The position numbers and the translations under genes are program-made. The notes beneath the pieces are model-generated. The model was not told the DNA's origin and did not search any database. It saw only the letters and a list, made by a program, of their open reading frames with translations. 64,000 bases of DNA, from the NCBI GenBank assembly GCA_030524545.1, contig JAUNGM010000017.1, forward strand, positions 31,383-95,382, in the 5' to 3' direction. Shown here one piece after another: positions 9,072 through 16,946 of this stretch (position 1 is the stretch's first letter; each line of letters starts with the position of its first letter). This DNA comes from Eubacteriales bacterium (GTDB lineage: Bacteria; Bacillota; Clostridia; Lachnospirales; Lachnospiraceae).

Positions 9072-9827
9072 ATCAGGAATTGTAACTGTCCAGCCTGTGC
9101 AGTAATACAGGTCGCGGTATTTCTTCGGAGTCATTCCCACAAGCTTTTTAAAAATCTGGATGAAATGGCTCTGGGAGGAAAAGGAGAGATAATTGGCAAT
9201 CTCAATCAGGCTGTAATCACAGAATTTCAGAAGATTCTGCGCCTTTTCAATTTTTTTCTCCCGGATGTAGTCACTGACGGAAATACCGACCTCTTCTTTG
9301 AACAGGCGGGAAAGGTAACTGGTGCAGAGGCCCGTGTGCGCAGCGAGATCCTCGATGGTGATCCGCTCCTTAATATGGGCATAAATGTAGTCGATACAGG
9401 CAGTGACGGGCTTGGAGGTTCCGGCATTTTTCTTAAGAAGCCGCATTTTTCCGGTAAAATCAAGAACCATGCGGTCATGAAGGCGGGCGACCTCCTGGAT
9501 GGAGTGCAGCGGATCCAGCTTCAGGATATAAAAGTCACTGAGACGGAAGGCCTGCTCCATTTCCATTCCGGCCTCCACACAGAGCCTCGTGATCAGGGCT
9601 GTGGTGATCACAAAATGATACTTCAGGTTTGTCACCGGGTTCCGGGAAAGGATTCCCACACCTTCCGATTCGGTAAAGCGGTTCTGTTCGCAGTTATGGC
9701 GTACTGCGTCAATATCGCCGGAGCTGACGGCCTGATAAAAGGCAATTTCTTCATTTTGGGGACGGTGTGTGCGTTCTTCCTCATTGTTTATTGTTTCGTG
9801 GACGTACCAATCCTGCAGCAATCCCAT
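9048..9827 (-). CDS. AraC family transcriptional regulator
   Basis: This 259-residue regulator has an N-terminal alpha-helical sensing region (about 1-140) and a C-terminal AraC/XylS DNA-binding domain with two helix-turn-helix motifs: IEDLAAHTGLCTSYLSRLFK, then the second through FSSQSHFIQIFKKLVGMTP. The N-terminal part is unlike the cupin of classical AraC, and its ligand is unknown. On the minus strand AAAGGAG precedes the ATG. The gene is divergent from the sugar-binding protein gene and lies between the GH94 operon and the importer. Both of those units carry the same two-half-site element, so I infer that this protein activates both in response to a beta-glucan oligosaccharide. Confidence 0.85.
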   Translation of the reverse strand: MGLLQDWYVHETINNEEERTHRPQNEEIAFYQAVSSGDIDAVRHNCEQNRFTESEGVGILSRNPVTNLKYHFVITTALITRLCVEAGMEMEQAFRLSDFYILKLDPLHSIQEVARLHDRMVLDFTGKMRLLKKNAGTSKPVTACIDYIYAHIKERITIEDLAAHTGLCTSYLSRLFKEEVGISVSDYIREKKIEKAQNLLKFCDYSLIEIANYLSFSSQSHFIQIFKKLVGMTPKKYRDLYYCTGWTVTIPDKPGTTEA

Positions 9828-9890
9828 ATGAAAACTCCTTTCCTGCCATATTTTGTGGGGCAGATAAAAAATTTTGTATATTATATCATG

Positions 9891-9946
9891 AATTTGATAT
9901 TTTTACAATTAATCTAATATATTTCCAGACAGGGAAAAGATAGAAT
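9891..9946 (+). promoter_or_regulatory. Predicted AraC-type operator and promoter of the importer operon
   Basis: Half-sites AATTTGA (9891) and AATCTAA (9911) lie 20 bp apart around TTTTTACAAT, matching the element at 3721-3750 in 25 of 30 positions. A TAGAAT -10 box lies at 9941-9946 with a weak -35 (TATATT, 9918-9923), so an activator is probably needed. The site is also in the region divergent from araC and could mediate autoregulation. Confidence 0.6.
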
Positions 9947-10015
9947 ATAGCCATCAACGGGACAACAGGAAACCCGTTAAAAAGAATAAAAAAGATAAAA
10001 CAGGAGGAAACAGGT

Positions 10016-11371
10016 ATGAAGAAAAAGTTACTTGTGATGCTGCTTGCAGCAGCCGTAACAACCGGAACTATGGCAGGAAGCGTGTACGCAGGGGATGAAG
10101 GAAAGGTGATCAACATCTATTCATGGAATAACGAGTTCCGTGAGCGTGTAGAAGCCGTATATTCCGAAGTAGAGAAAACTTCAGATGACGGTACGGTAAC
10201 CACGTTAAAGGATGGTACGGAGATTCACTGGATCATCAATCCGAACCAGGACGGCGTTTACCAGCAGAAGCTTGATGAGGCACTGCTGAGACAGGCAGAT
10301 GTTTCTGATGATGAAAAAGTGGATATTTTCCTGTCAGAGACAGACTATGTAAATAAATATACGGATGCAGACGCAGGCGTTGCAATGCCGCTTACGGATC
10401 TTGGCATTGATCCGGAGACAGATCTGGCAGACCAGTACAGCTTTACCAAGACAACCGCATCCGACCAGGACGGCGTTCAGAGAGGCTCCACATGGCAGTG
10501 CTGCCCGGGACTTCTGGTATATCGCCGCGACATCGCAATGGATGTATTCGGCACAGACGATCCGGAAGCTGTCGGAGAAAAGGTAAAAGACTGGGATACC
10601 ATCAAAGCAACTGCTGAAGAACTGAAGGCAAAAGGATATTACACATTCTCCTCTTATGCAGACACCTTCCGTCTGTACGGCAACAGCATTGAGGAGTCCT
10701 GGGTTGCTCCGGGAGAGACAACCTTAAAGGTTGACCAGAAGATCATGGATTGGGTAAAGGATTCCAAGGAATGGCTGGATGCAGGCTATTTTGACAAGAC
10801 TGTAAAAGGTCAGTGGAATGATGACTGGAACAAATCCATGGGTTCTGCATCTAAGGTGTTCGGTTTCCTTCTTCCGGCATGGGGAATCGACTTCGTGTTA
10901 TCCAAAAACTGGGACGGCGACGAAGGTGCATGGGCTGTTACAAACCCGCCGCAGGAATATAACTGGGGAGGCTCCTATGTACATGCCTGCGAAGGTACGG
11001 ACAATCCGGAGCATGTAAAAGATATTATCCTTGCTTTAACTGCTGATAAAGAAAACCTGTTAAAGATTTCCCGGGAAAAATCAGACTTTACGAACACTCT
11101 GAGCGGCATGCAGGAGGCTGCATCTGATGATGAGAACTTCTCCTCCGCATTCCTTGGCGGACAGAATCCGTTCAAATATTTTGCTCCTGTTGCAGAAAAC
11201 ATTAAGATCGCACCTCTTTCTGCTTACGACCAGGGCTGCGTAGAGCTGATTCAGAATACATTTGGGGACTATTTACAGGATAAGGTTGATTTCGATACCG
11301 CAAAAGCAAACTTTGAAACAGCAATCATAGAGCGTTATCCGGACATCACCGAAATTCAGTGGGCAGAATAA
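10016..11371 (+). CDS. Sugar ABC transporter substrate-binding protein (CUT1)
   Basis: The 451-residue protein is an extracytoplasmic solute-binding protein of the CUT1 carbohydrate class, followed by two matching permeases. It starts with a basic, hydrophobic signal peptide ending SVYA-GD, typical of signal peptidase I. There is no lipobox cysteine, which is odd for a Gram-positive binding protein; the lipobox-like position reads TMAG-S. AGGAGGA at 10002-10008 precedes the ATG. The context of GH94 phosphorylases and a GH16 laminarinase suggests that it binds beta-glucan oligosaccharides. A perfect GC-rich hairpin just after the stop (11383-11408) may protect this part of the mRNA and give more binding protein than permease. 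Confidence 0.85.
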   Translation: MKKKLLVMLLAAAVTTGTMAGSVYAGDEGKVINIYSWNNEFRERVEAVYSEVEKTSDDGTVTTLKDGTEIHWIINPNQDGVYQQKLDEALLRQADVSDDEKVDIFLSETDYVNKYTDADAGVAMPLTDLGIDPETDLADQYSFTKTTASDQDGVQRGSTWQCCPGLLVYRRDIAMDVFGTDDPEAVGEKVKDWDTIKATAEELKAKGYYTFSSYADTFRLYGNSIEESWVAPGETTLKVDQKIMDWVKDSKEWLDAGYFDKTVKGQWNDDWNKSMGSASKVFGFLLPAWGIDFVLSKNWDGDEGAWAVTNPPQEYNWGGSYVHACEGTDNPEHVKDIILALTADKENLLKISREKSDFTNTLSGMQEAASDDENFSSAFLGGQNPFKYFAPVAENIKIAPLSAYDQGCVELIQNTFGDYLQDKVDFDTAKANFETAIIERYPDITEIQWAE

Positions 11372-11382
11372 TCAGGTACCGT

Positions 11383-11408
11383 CTGCGGGGCATGGCTATG
11401 TCCCGCAG
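11383..11408 (+). other. mRNA stem-loop between binding protein and permease genes
   Basis: CTGCGGG (11383-11389) pairs with CCCGCAG (11402-11408). No T-run follows, so it is more likely a processing or stabilising hairpin than a terminator. Confidence 0.5.
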
Positions 11409-11432
11409 TGTTATGGAAAGGGATGAGATCTT

Positions 11433-12392
11433 ATGACGAAAAAACGAAAAAGTATCAGCTATGCAAAATGGGGCTATATTTTTATTCTTCCGTTTTTTTT
11501 ATGCTATTTCATTTTTTCTTTGATTCCTCTGGCAGATACGATCAGGTACAGCTTTTTTGAATACTATCGTTCTGGAATCAAGGAAATCGGACCTAATTTT
11601 ATCGGCATGGAAAACTATGCCAGCCTTCTGCAGTCAGATATGCTGAAATATGGAATCAATACCCTGATCCTGTGGGTGATCGGGTTTATTCCCCAGATCG
11701 TTGTGGCTTTGCTTCTTGCCGTATGGTTTACCGATATCCGCCTGAAGATTCATGGGAAACAGTTCTTTAAGGTAGTCATTTACCTGCCGAACCTGATCAT
11801 GGCCTCTGCATTTGCCATGCTGTTCTTTACCATGTTTTCCACCAACGGTCCGATCAATTCCATCCTGATGGGAGCAGGGATTATTAAGGAACGGATCGAT
11901 TTTATGGGAACGGCATTCGGTACAAGATCGCTGGTCGGCTTTATGAATTTCCTGATGTGGTTTGGAAATACAACGATCATGCTGATGGCAGCCATTATGG
12001 GCATCAGTGTGGATATCTTTGAGGCTTCCGAGCTGGACGGCTGCAACAGTCTCAAGAGATTCTACTATATTATACTGCCTCTGATCCGTCCGATCCTTGC
12101 CTATACATTGATCACAGCGATCATCGGCGGACTTCAGATGTTTGATGTTCCTCAGATCCTGACAAACGGACAGGGTAACCCGAACCGTACATCCATGACC
12201 CTGATCATGTTCCTGAATAACCATCTGAAGAGCAAGAACTACGGTATGGCAGGCGCCTTATCTGTTTACCTGTTTATTGTCAGCGGTATCCTGTGCTTCT
12301 TTGTATACAGAATGACAAATGACAATGACCCGGATGGCTCCAAGGCGGCTGCAAAAAGGAAAGCAAAAGAAGAAAGAAGAAGGAGGAGATAA
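11433..12392 (+). CDS. Sugar ABC transporter permease, MalF type
   Basis: This 319-residue integral membrane protein has about six hydrophobic segments and the binding-protein-dependent permease motif EASELDGCNSLKRFYYIILP near residue 200, the EAA loop that docks the ATPase. It forms the first half of the CUT1 channel. AAGGGATGAGA lies upstream of the start. The C-terminus ends in an extremely basic tail (KRKAKEERRRRR), unusual for the family and cytoplasmic by topology. The second permease follows after 3 bp, so translation is probably coupled. No ATPase gene is nearby; a shared MsmX/MsmK-type ATPase encoded elsewhere is the likely energy source. Confidence 0.9.
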   Translation: MTKKRKSISYAKWGYIFILPFFLCYFIFSLIPLADTIRYSFFEYYRSGIKEIGPNFIGMENYASLLQSDMLKYGINTLILWVIGFIPQIVVALLLAVWFTDIRLKIHGKQFFKVVIYLPNLIMASAFAMLFFTMFSTNGPINSILMGAGIIKERIDFMGTAFGTRSLVGFMNFLMWFGNTTIMLMAAIMGISVDIFEASELDGCNSLKRFYYIILPLIRPILAYTLITAIIGGLQMFDVPQILTNGQGNPNRTSMTLIMFLNNHLKSKNYGMAGALSVYLFIVSGILCFFVYRMTNDNDPDGSKAAAKRKAKEERRRRR

Positions 12393-12395
12393 CTT

Positions 12396-13241
12396 ATGAA
12401 ATCGAAAAAGCCAAATCGCGTGCAGAGCATCGTTGCGCATATCGTGCTGATTTTGTTATCGTTTATGTGCCTGTTCTTCTTCTATATTCTGATCGTGAAC
12501 TCCACCCGTTCGCATGCGGACCTGCAGAAGGGATTTTCGGCACTGCCGGGAAAATATTTCCTGCAGAACCTGAAAAATGTTGCAAATGACGGTACTTTCC
12601 CGATGTTCCGGGGCATTTTAAACAGTCTGATTGTATCCGGCTGTACTGCGGCAATCTGTACTTATTTTTCGTCACTGACTGCTTACGGCATTTATGCGTA
12701 TGACTTTAAAATGAAAAAAGCCGCATTTACGTTTATTATGGCAATTCTCGTAATGCCGACACAGGTTACGGCAATGGGCTTTCTGCGTTTGATCACCAAA
12801 ATGGGAATGTATGATTCCCTGCTTCCCCTGATCATTCCGTCCATTGCATCCCCGGCTGTATTCTATTTTATGTACAGTTATCTGCAGTCCTCCCTGCCGC
12901 TGTCTCTGGTGGAAGCTGCGAGAATTGACGGCTGCGGAGAGTTCAGAACCTTCAACCAGATCGTGCTGCCGATCATGAAGCCGGCGATTGCGGTACAGGC
13001 AATCTTTACCTTCGTCGGTTCCTGGAACAATTACTTCGTTCCTGCACTGGTCATTCAGTCCAAGGATAAGATGACGGTGCCGATCCTGATCGCAACACTG
13101 CGAGGCGCGGACTATATGAACTTTGACAGCGCCAAGATCTATATGATGATCACTGTGGCAATTGTTCCGATTATTATCGTATATCTGCTCTTGTCAAAGT
13201 ACATTATCGCAGGTATTACCCTTGGCGGTGTAAAGGAATAA
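12396..13241 (+). CDS. Sugar ABC transporter permease, MalG type
   Basis: The 281-residue protein has six predicted membrane helices and the EAA loop EAARIDGCGEFRTFNQIVLP near residue 185. It ends in GGVKE, as MalG-type permeases commonly do. It pairs with the upstream MalF-type permease to form the translocation pore for a beta-glucan oligosaccharide importer. GGAGGAG lies at the end of the preceding gene, immediately before the start. A terminator hairpin follows the gene and separates it from the GH16 gene. Confidence 0.9.
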   Translation: MKSKKPNRVQSIVAHIVLILLSFMCLFFFYILIVNSTRSHADLQKGFSALPGKYFLQNLKNVANDGTFPMFRGILNSLIVSGCTAAICTYFSSLTAYGIYAYDFKMKKAAFTFIMAILVMPTQVTAMGFLRLITKMGMYDSLLPLIIPSIASPAVFYFMYSYLQSSLPLSLVEAARIDGCGEFRTFNQIVLPIMKPAIAVQAIFTFVGSWNNYFVPALVIQSKDKMTVPILIATLRGADYMNFDSAKIYMMITVAIVPIIIVYLLLSKYIIAGITLGGVKE

Positions 13242-13269
13242 ATGTGCGTTGCTCTTTTGTTATGAGAGT

Positions 13270-13319
13270 GTTCCTGCTCTGGGAAAATATGGTTTTCTTC
13301 GGGGCAGGAACTTTTTTTT
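13270..13319 (+). terminator. Terminator or attenuator directly before the GH16 start
   Basis: GTTCCTGC (13270-13277) pairs with GCAGGAAC (13304-13311), followed by eight T residues (13312-13319). Only 12 bp separate the T-run from the GH16 ATG, and the ribosome site lies in that gap. No promoter fits there, so GH16 must be expressed by read-through or from a promoter upstream of the hairpin. Confidence 0.8.
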
Positions 13320-13331
13320 GGAGGGGTATCT

Positions 13332-14750
13332 ATGAAATATGGAAAGATATTGTCTTTTGCTATGCTTGCAGCGGTTTTGTCCGCAGCTGTATCCGGGACG
13401 GAAGTATGTGCGGCAGAAGAAGAGACACAGGAGGCTGTTGTTGAAGATATGATAGGAGAAGATATCAGTATACCGGAAGGTTATCATCTTGTATGGGAAG
13501 ATAATTTTGACGGAGATTCTCTGAATGAGAATGACTGGAATTATGAATGCCATGAGCCCGGCTGGGTGAATAACGAGCTTCAGGAATATGTAGAGAGTAC
13601 GGAAAATGCCTATGTAAAGGATGGAGAGCTTGTGATCCAGCCAATCAAGCTGGTGGATGAAAACGGCCGGGTCAGCTACACGTCGGGAAGAGTGAACACA
13701 CAGAACAAGCAGGGCTTTCAGTATGGAAGGTTTGAAGCCAGAATCAAGGTTCCCAAGGGACAGGGATTTCTTCCGGCTTTTTGGATGATGCCGGTAGATG
13801 AAGGGTTTTACGGACAGTGGCCCAAGTGCGGAGAAATTGACATTATGGAGGTCCTTGGAAATCAGACGGACTGCCAGTACGGGACGCTGCATTACGGAGA
13901 GCCGCACATGCAGCAGCAGGGCTCCTATAAGCTTGAGGATGGTGATTTTGCGGAAGAATACCATGTGTTTGCCTGCGAATGGGAACCTGAACCTGGCGAG
14001 TTTCGGTTTTATGTAGATGATGAACATTATTATACGGTAAATGACTGGTTTACCAAAAAGGAAGGCTGTGAGGAGGAACCATATCCGGCACCCTTTAACC
14101 AGCCGTTTTATATCATCCTGAATGTTGCAGTGGGCGGCAACTGGCCGGGCAACCCGGATGAAACCACCGCTTTTGATGAAACCGCGGCAATGAAGGTGGA
14201 TTATGTCAGAGTTTACCAGAAGGACAGCTATGATGAAAATGTGAAAAAACCGGAAAAGGTTCTGGAATTACGGGATGCGGATGCCACAGGAAATTATATC
14301 ATGAACGGAGATTTTGCTGAGGCAGAGGATCTTTCCGATGAAGATGGCTGGGTATTTCTTCTTGCAGGTCAGGGAGCGGCAGAAGCACAGATCGCTGAGA
14401 ATGAGCTGTACATTGCAACAGAGAACTGCGGTGAGCTGGACTACAGCGTACAGTTTGTCCAGGCAGGGCTTCCCATGATACAGGGGGACAAATACAAAAT
14501 CTCCTTTGATGCGTATGCAGATGAGGACAGAACTGTGATCGTAACGGTTTCCGCACCGGATGTAGGCTGGATCCGGTATTTTGCGGACACGAAGGTAGAG
14601 CTTAAAAAGGAAAAACAATCTTTTGTCTTTGAATTTGATATGACAGAAGAAAGTGATGACAACGGACGGCTGGAATTCAATCTCGGAAACCAGAATTCTG
14701 CGGCAGGAGTTCATATCAGCAATGTGCGGGTGGAAAAGGTTACGGACTAA
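13332..14750 (+). CDS. Secreted GH16 endo-beta-1,3-glucanase (laminarinase type) with CBM4-like domain
   Basis: The 472-residue protein opens with a signal peptide (about 1-30, ending VCAA-EEE) and is probably secreted. The GH16 domain spans about 45-300. Its catalytic motif GEIDIMEVLG has the E-x-D-x-x-E spacing of laminarinases, with the inserted Met, rather than the E-x-D-x-E of lichenases. That points to endo-cleavage of beta-1,3 or mixed-linkage glucan. The remaining 150 residues form a beta-sandwich like CBM4/CBM9 carbohydrate-binding modules. GGAGGGG at 13320-13326 is the ribosome site. It is the only clearly exported glycoside hydrolase in the window and would feed the adjacent importer and the cytoplasmic GH94 phosphorylases. 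Confidence 0.88.
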   Translation: MKYGKILSFAMLAAVLSAAVSGTEVCAAEEETQEAVVEDMIGEDISIPEGYHLVWEDNFDGDSLNENDWNYECHEPGWVNNELQEYVESTENAYVKDGELVIQPIKLVDENGRVSYTSGRVNTQNKQGFQYGRFEARIKVPKGQGFLPAFWMMPVDEGFYGQWPKCGEIDIMEVLGNQTDCQYGTLHYGEPHMQQQGSYKLEDGDFAEEYHVFACEWEPEPGEFRFYVDDEHYYTVNDWFTKKEGCEEEPYPAPFNQPFYIILNVAVGGNWPGNPDETTAFDETAAMKVDYVRVYQKDSYDENVKKPEKVLELRDADATGNYIMNGDFAEAEDLSDEDGWVFLLAGQGAAEAQIAENELYIATENCGELDYSVQFVQAGLPMIQGDKYKISFDAYADEDRTVIVTVSAPDVGWIRYFADTKVELKKEKQSFVFEFDMTEESDDNGRLEFNLGNQNSAAGVHISNVRVEKVTD

Positions 14751-14831
14751 AAGGAAGAGAAGAAAAAGGCTGTAAAAGAAAAAGGTTATAAGAGAAAAAG
14801 ATTATTATAAAAGAATAAAGCGTTTGCCGGT

Positions 14832-14867
14832 AAAACATCTGCCTGAATGATTCGGGCAGATGTTTTT
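14832..14867 (+). terminator. Intrinsic terminator after GH16
   Basis: AAAACATCTGCC (14832-14843) pairs perfectly with GGCAGATGTTTT (14855-14866), followed by further T. It separates the beta-glucan locus from the xylan locus. Confidence 0.9.
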
Positions 14868-14989
14868 GGAAGTTGCTGCAAAAAAACAATAATTTGTCCC
14901 TGAATCTTCCATATTTTCCCTATATATTTGCCGGAACAGGAAGATTAGAATGATAGGATAAGAAACAATAGAAAAGGAGAAGCACAGAA

Positions 14990-16915
14990 ATGATTCGGTT
15001 ATCATCGTTGATCAGTGACGGGATGGTATTGCAGAGGAATGTAAAGAACCGCATCTGGGGATATGGCGTACCGGGCAGAACCATAGAATTATTTTTTAAA
15101 AGTTTTACGGCTAAGTATGAGATTGGCAAGGATAGATATTTTGAATTTGAGTTACCGGAGGAACCTGCGGGAGGACCGTGGGGGATGCTGCTGTGTGACG
15201 GAGAAGATTCGGTGGTGATTCGTGATATCCTTTTTGGAGATGTATTTCTTCTGGGCGGGCAGTCCAATATGGAGCTTCCCATCGAACGGGTCATGGAACG
15301 GTATGGTGATGAGATCCTGCAGACCTCAGAGGATGAGATCCGTATGTTTGAGGTTCCGAAGGAATATGTTTTCGGCGGAAAAAGACAGGAGCTGGAAAAA
15401 GGCTTCTGGACAAAGGCGAGGGGTGAGGAACTGCAGCTTTTCAGTGCTGCAGGCTATTTTGCTGCAAAAGAACTGCACGACCGGGAAGGAATTCCTGTGG
15501 GGCTTCTGCAGACGGCTGTGGGCGGAACTCCCGTTAAAGCATGGTGCAGTGAAGAAACCATTGTCCGCCTTGGCTATGACACAGAAGAAATTGCCGAGTG
15601 CAGACAAAAGGGTTATCCGGAAAAGACGATAAAGGCGGAAGAGGAACGGGATCTTCTCTGGCGCAGGGAAGCATTAACCATGGATGCGGGCGGTGAGGAA
15701 ACAGAGAAAGGAAGCTTCCGTGTCCCGGGTTTTTTTGAGGGAACCGAACTGGAGCATGTTTACGGCGGAGTGCGTTTTGCGAAAACCATTACGCTGGCAC
15801 AGGAGGATGAGCCGGAGAAGGGAGAGGCCCTGCTTTATCTCGGCGCAATTGTGGATGCGGATATGGTATGGGTTAATGGGAAACAGATCGGGGAGACACC
15901 ATACCGTTACCCGCCCAGAATCTACCGGATACCGGAAGGAATTCTTCATGCAGGGGAAAATGTGATTGAAGTGAAGGTTCTGATATTTGGAGAAGGCGGC
16001 GGCTTTGTGCCGGGAAAAGCGTATGAGCTTTGCTATGGAAAAAATAAGGAGAAGAAAGCAGTGCTTGCCGGAGAATGGGATTACGAAATCATACACAGGA
16101 TGGAGGAACTCCCGCAGATGACCTTCTTCCAGTTTAAGGCATGCGGGCTTTATCAGGGAATGCTTTACCCGATCCGTAAATGGAAAATAAAAGGCTGCTT
16201 TTTTTATCAGGGAGAATCCAACACCGGAAGGCCGGAAACCTATGAGGAGGAATTCCGGGCAATGATCGAAGAGTGGAGAGAACTCTGGGAAATGCCGGAA
16301 ATGCCTGTAATCTTTGTTCAGCTTGCGGGATTTTCCGATGGAAAGCTGCATACAGAAGGAACAAACTGGGCTGTTCTGCGTGAGGCACAGAGAAAAACAG
16401 CGGAAATGCCACATACCATGATGGTACAGGCATACGACCTGGGAGAATATAATGACCTTCATCCCACAGACAAGAAGACCGTGGGAATCCGTGCGGCGCT
16501 TGCGGCGGAGAAGATGATTTACGGCAGGGAGGTTTTCTGTCAGAATCCGGAGCTTACGGAGATGGTGCGAAGCGGAAACCATGTACAGCTTACCTTTGGC
16601 CCGTCATGTATCGTGCTGCATACGGAAAAAAGAACGCCTGACTTAAAAGAAGTGCCCGGAATTTGCCTGAAGGAGGAAGGCGCATCAGTCAGAGGATTTG
16701 AAATTGTACACAGGGACGGAAGCCGTACCGCTGCAGAGGGAAGACTCACAGGTGCACGTACCGTAGAAATAGCAATGCCTGAGGACGCTGATGGAATTTC
16801 CTATGCATGGAATGACTGTCCGTGGGAAGCAAATCTTTACAGTGCTGAGGAGCTTCCGGCAGTACCCTTTACAGTTGCCGTACATTCGGAGGGAACAGGG
16901 AGCATCAGGTTTTAG
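14990..16915 (+). CDS. Sialate O-acetylesterase-like (SASA) carbohydrate esterase
   Basis: The 641-residue protein belongs to the SASA/DUF303 family of SGNH-fold carbohydrate acetylesterases. Block I is GGQSNMELP near residue 88, carrying the nucleophilic serine, and DLHPTDKKTVG near residue 490 carries the Asp-His pair. A galactose-binding-like beta domain with the sequence DADMVWVNGKQIG interrupts the catalytic domain around 240-350. Members remove acetyl groups from sialic acids or from xylan and xyloglucan. The very next gene is a GH115 xylan alpha-glucuronidase, so acetylxylan deacetylation is the better reading here. There is no signal peptide, so it should act on imported oligosaccharides. 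AAAGGAG (14973-14979) precedes the ATG. Confidence 0.82.
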   Translation: MIRLSSLISDGMVLQRNVKNRIWGYGVPGRTIELFFKSFTAKYEIGKDRYFEFELPEEPAGGPWGMLLCDGEDSVVIRDILFGDVFLLGGQSNMELPIERVMERYGDEILQTSEDEIRMFEVPKEYVFGGKRQELEKGFWTKARGEELQLFSAAGYFAAKELHDREGIPVGLLQTAVGGTPVKAWCSEETIVRLGYDTEEIAECRQKGYPEKTIKAEEERDLLWRREALTMDAGGEETEKGSFRVPGFFEGTELEHVYGGVRFAKTITLAQEDEPEKGEALLYLGAIVDADMVWVNGKQIGETPYRYPPRIYRIPEGILHAGENVIEVKVLIFGEGGGFVPGKAYELCYGKNKEKKAVLAGEWDYEIIHRMEELPQMTFFQFKACGLYQGMLYPIRKWKIKGCFFYQGESNTGRPETYEEEFRAMIEEWRELWEMPEMPVIFVQLAGFSDGKLHTEGTNWAVLREAQRKTAEMPHTMMVQAYDLGEYNDLHPTDKKTVGIRAALAAEKMIYGREVFCQNPELTEMVRSGNHVQLTFGPSCIVLHTEKRTPDLKEVPGICLKEEGASVRGFEIVHRDGSRTAAEGRLTGARTVEIAMPEDADGISYAWNDCPWEANLYSAEELPAVPFTVAVHSEGTGSIRF

Positions 16916-16946
16916 AAACAATGTTTTGGGAGAAACGGAGCAGGTT

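Noticed and set aside
13332-13425. Lipobox in the GH16 signal peptide (the Cys in EVCAA)
   Set aside because: The residues before Cys do not fit the lipobox, and the region is better read as a signal peptidase I site.
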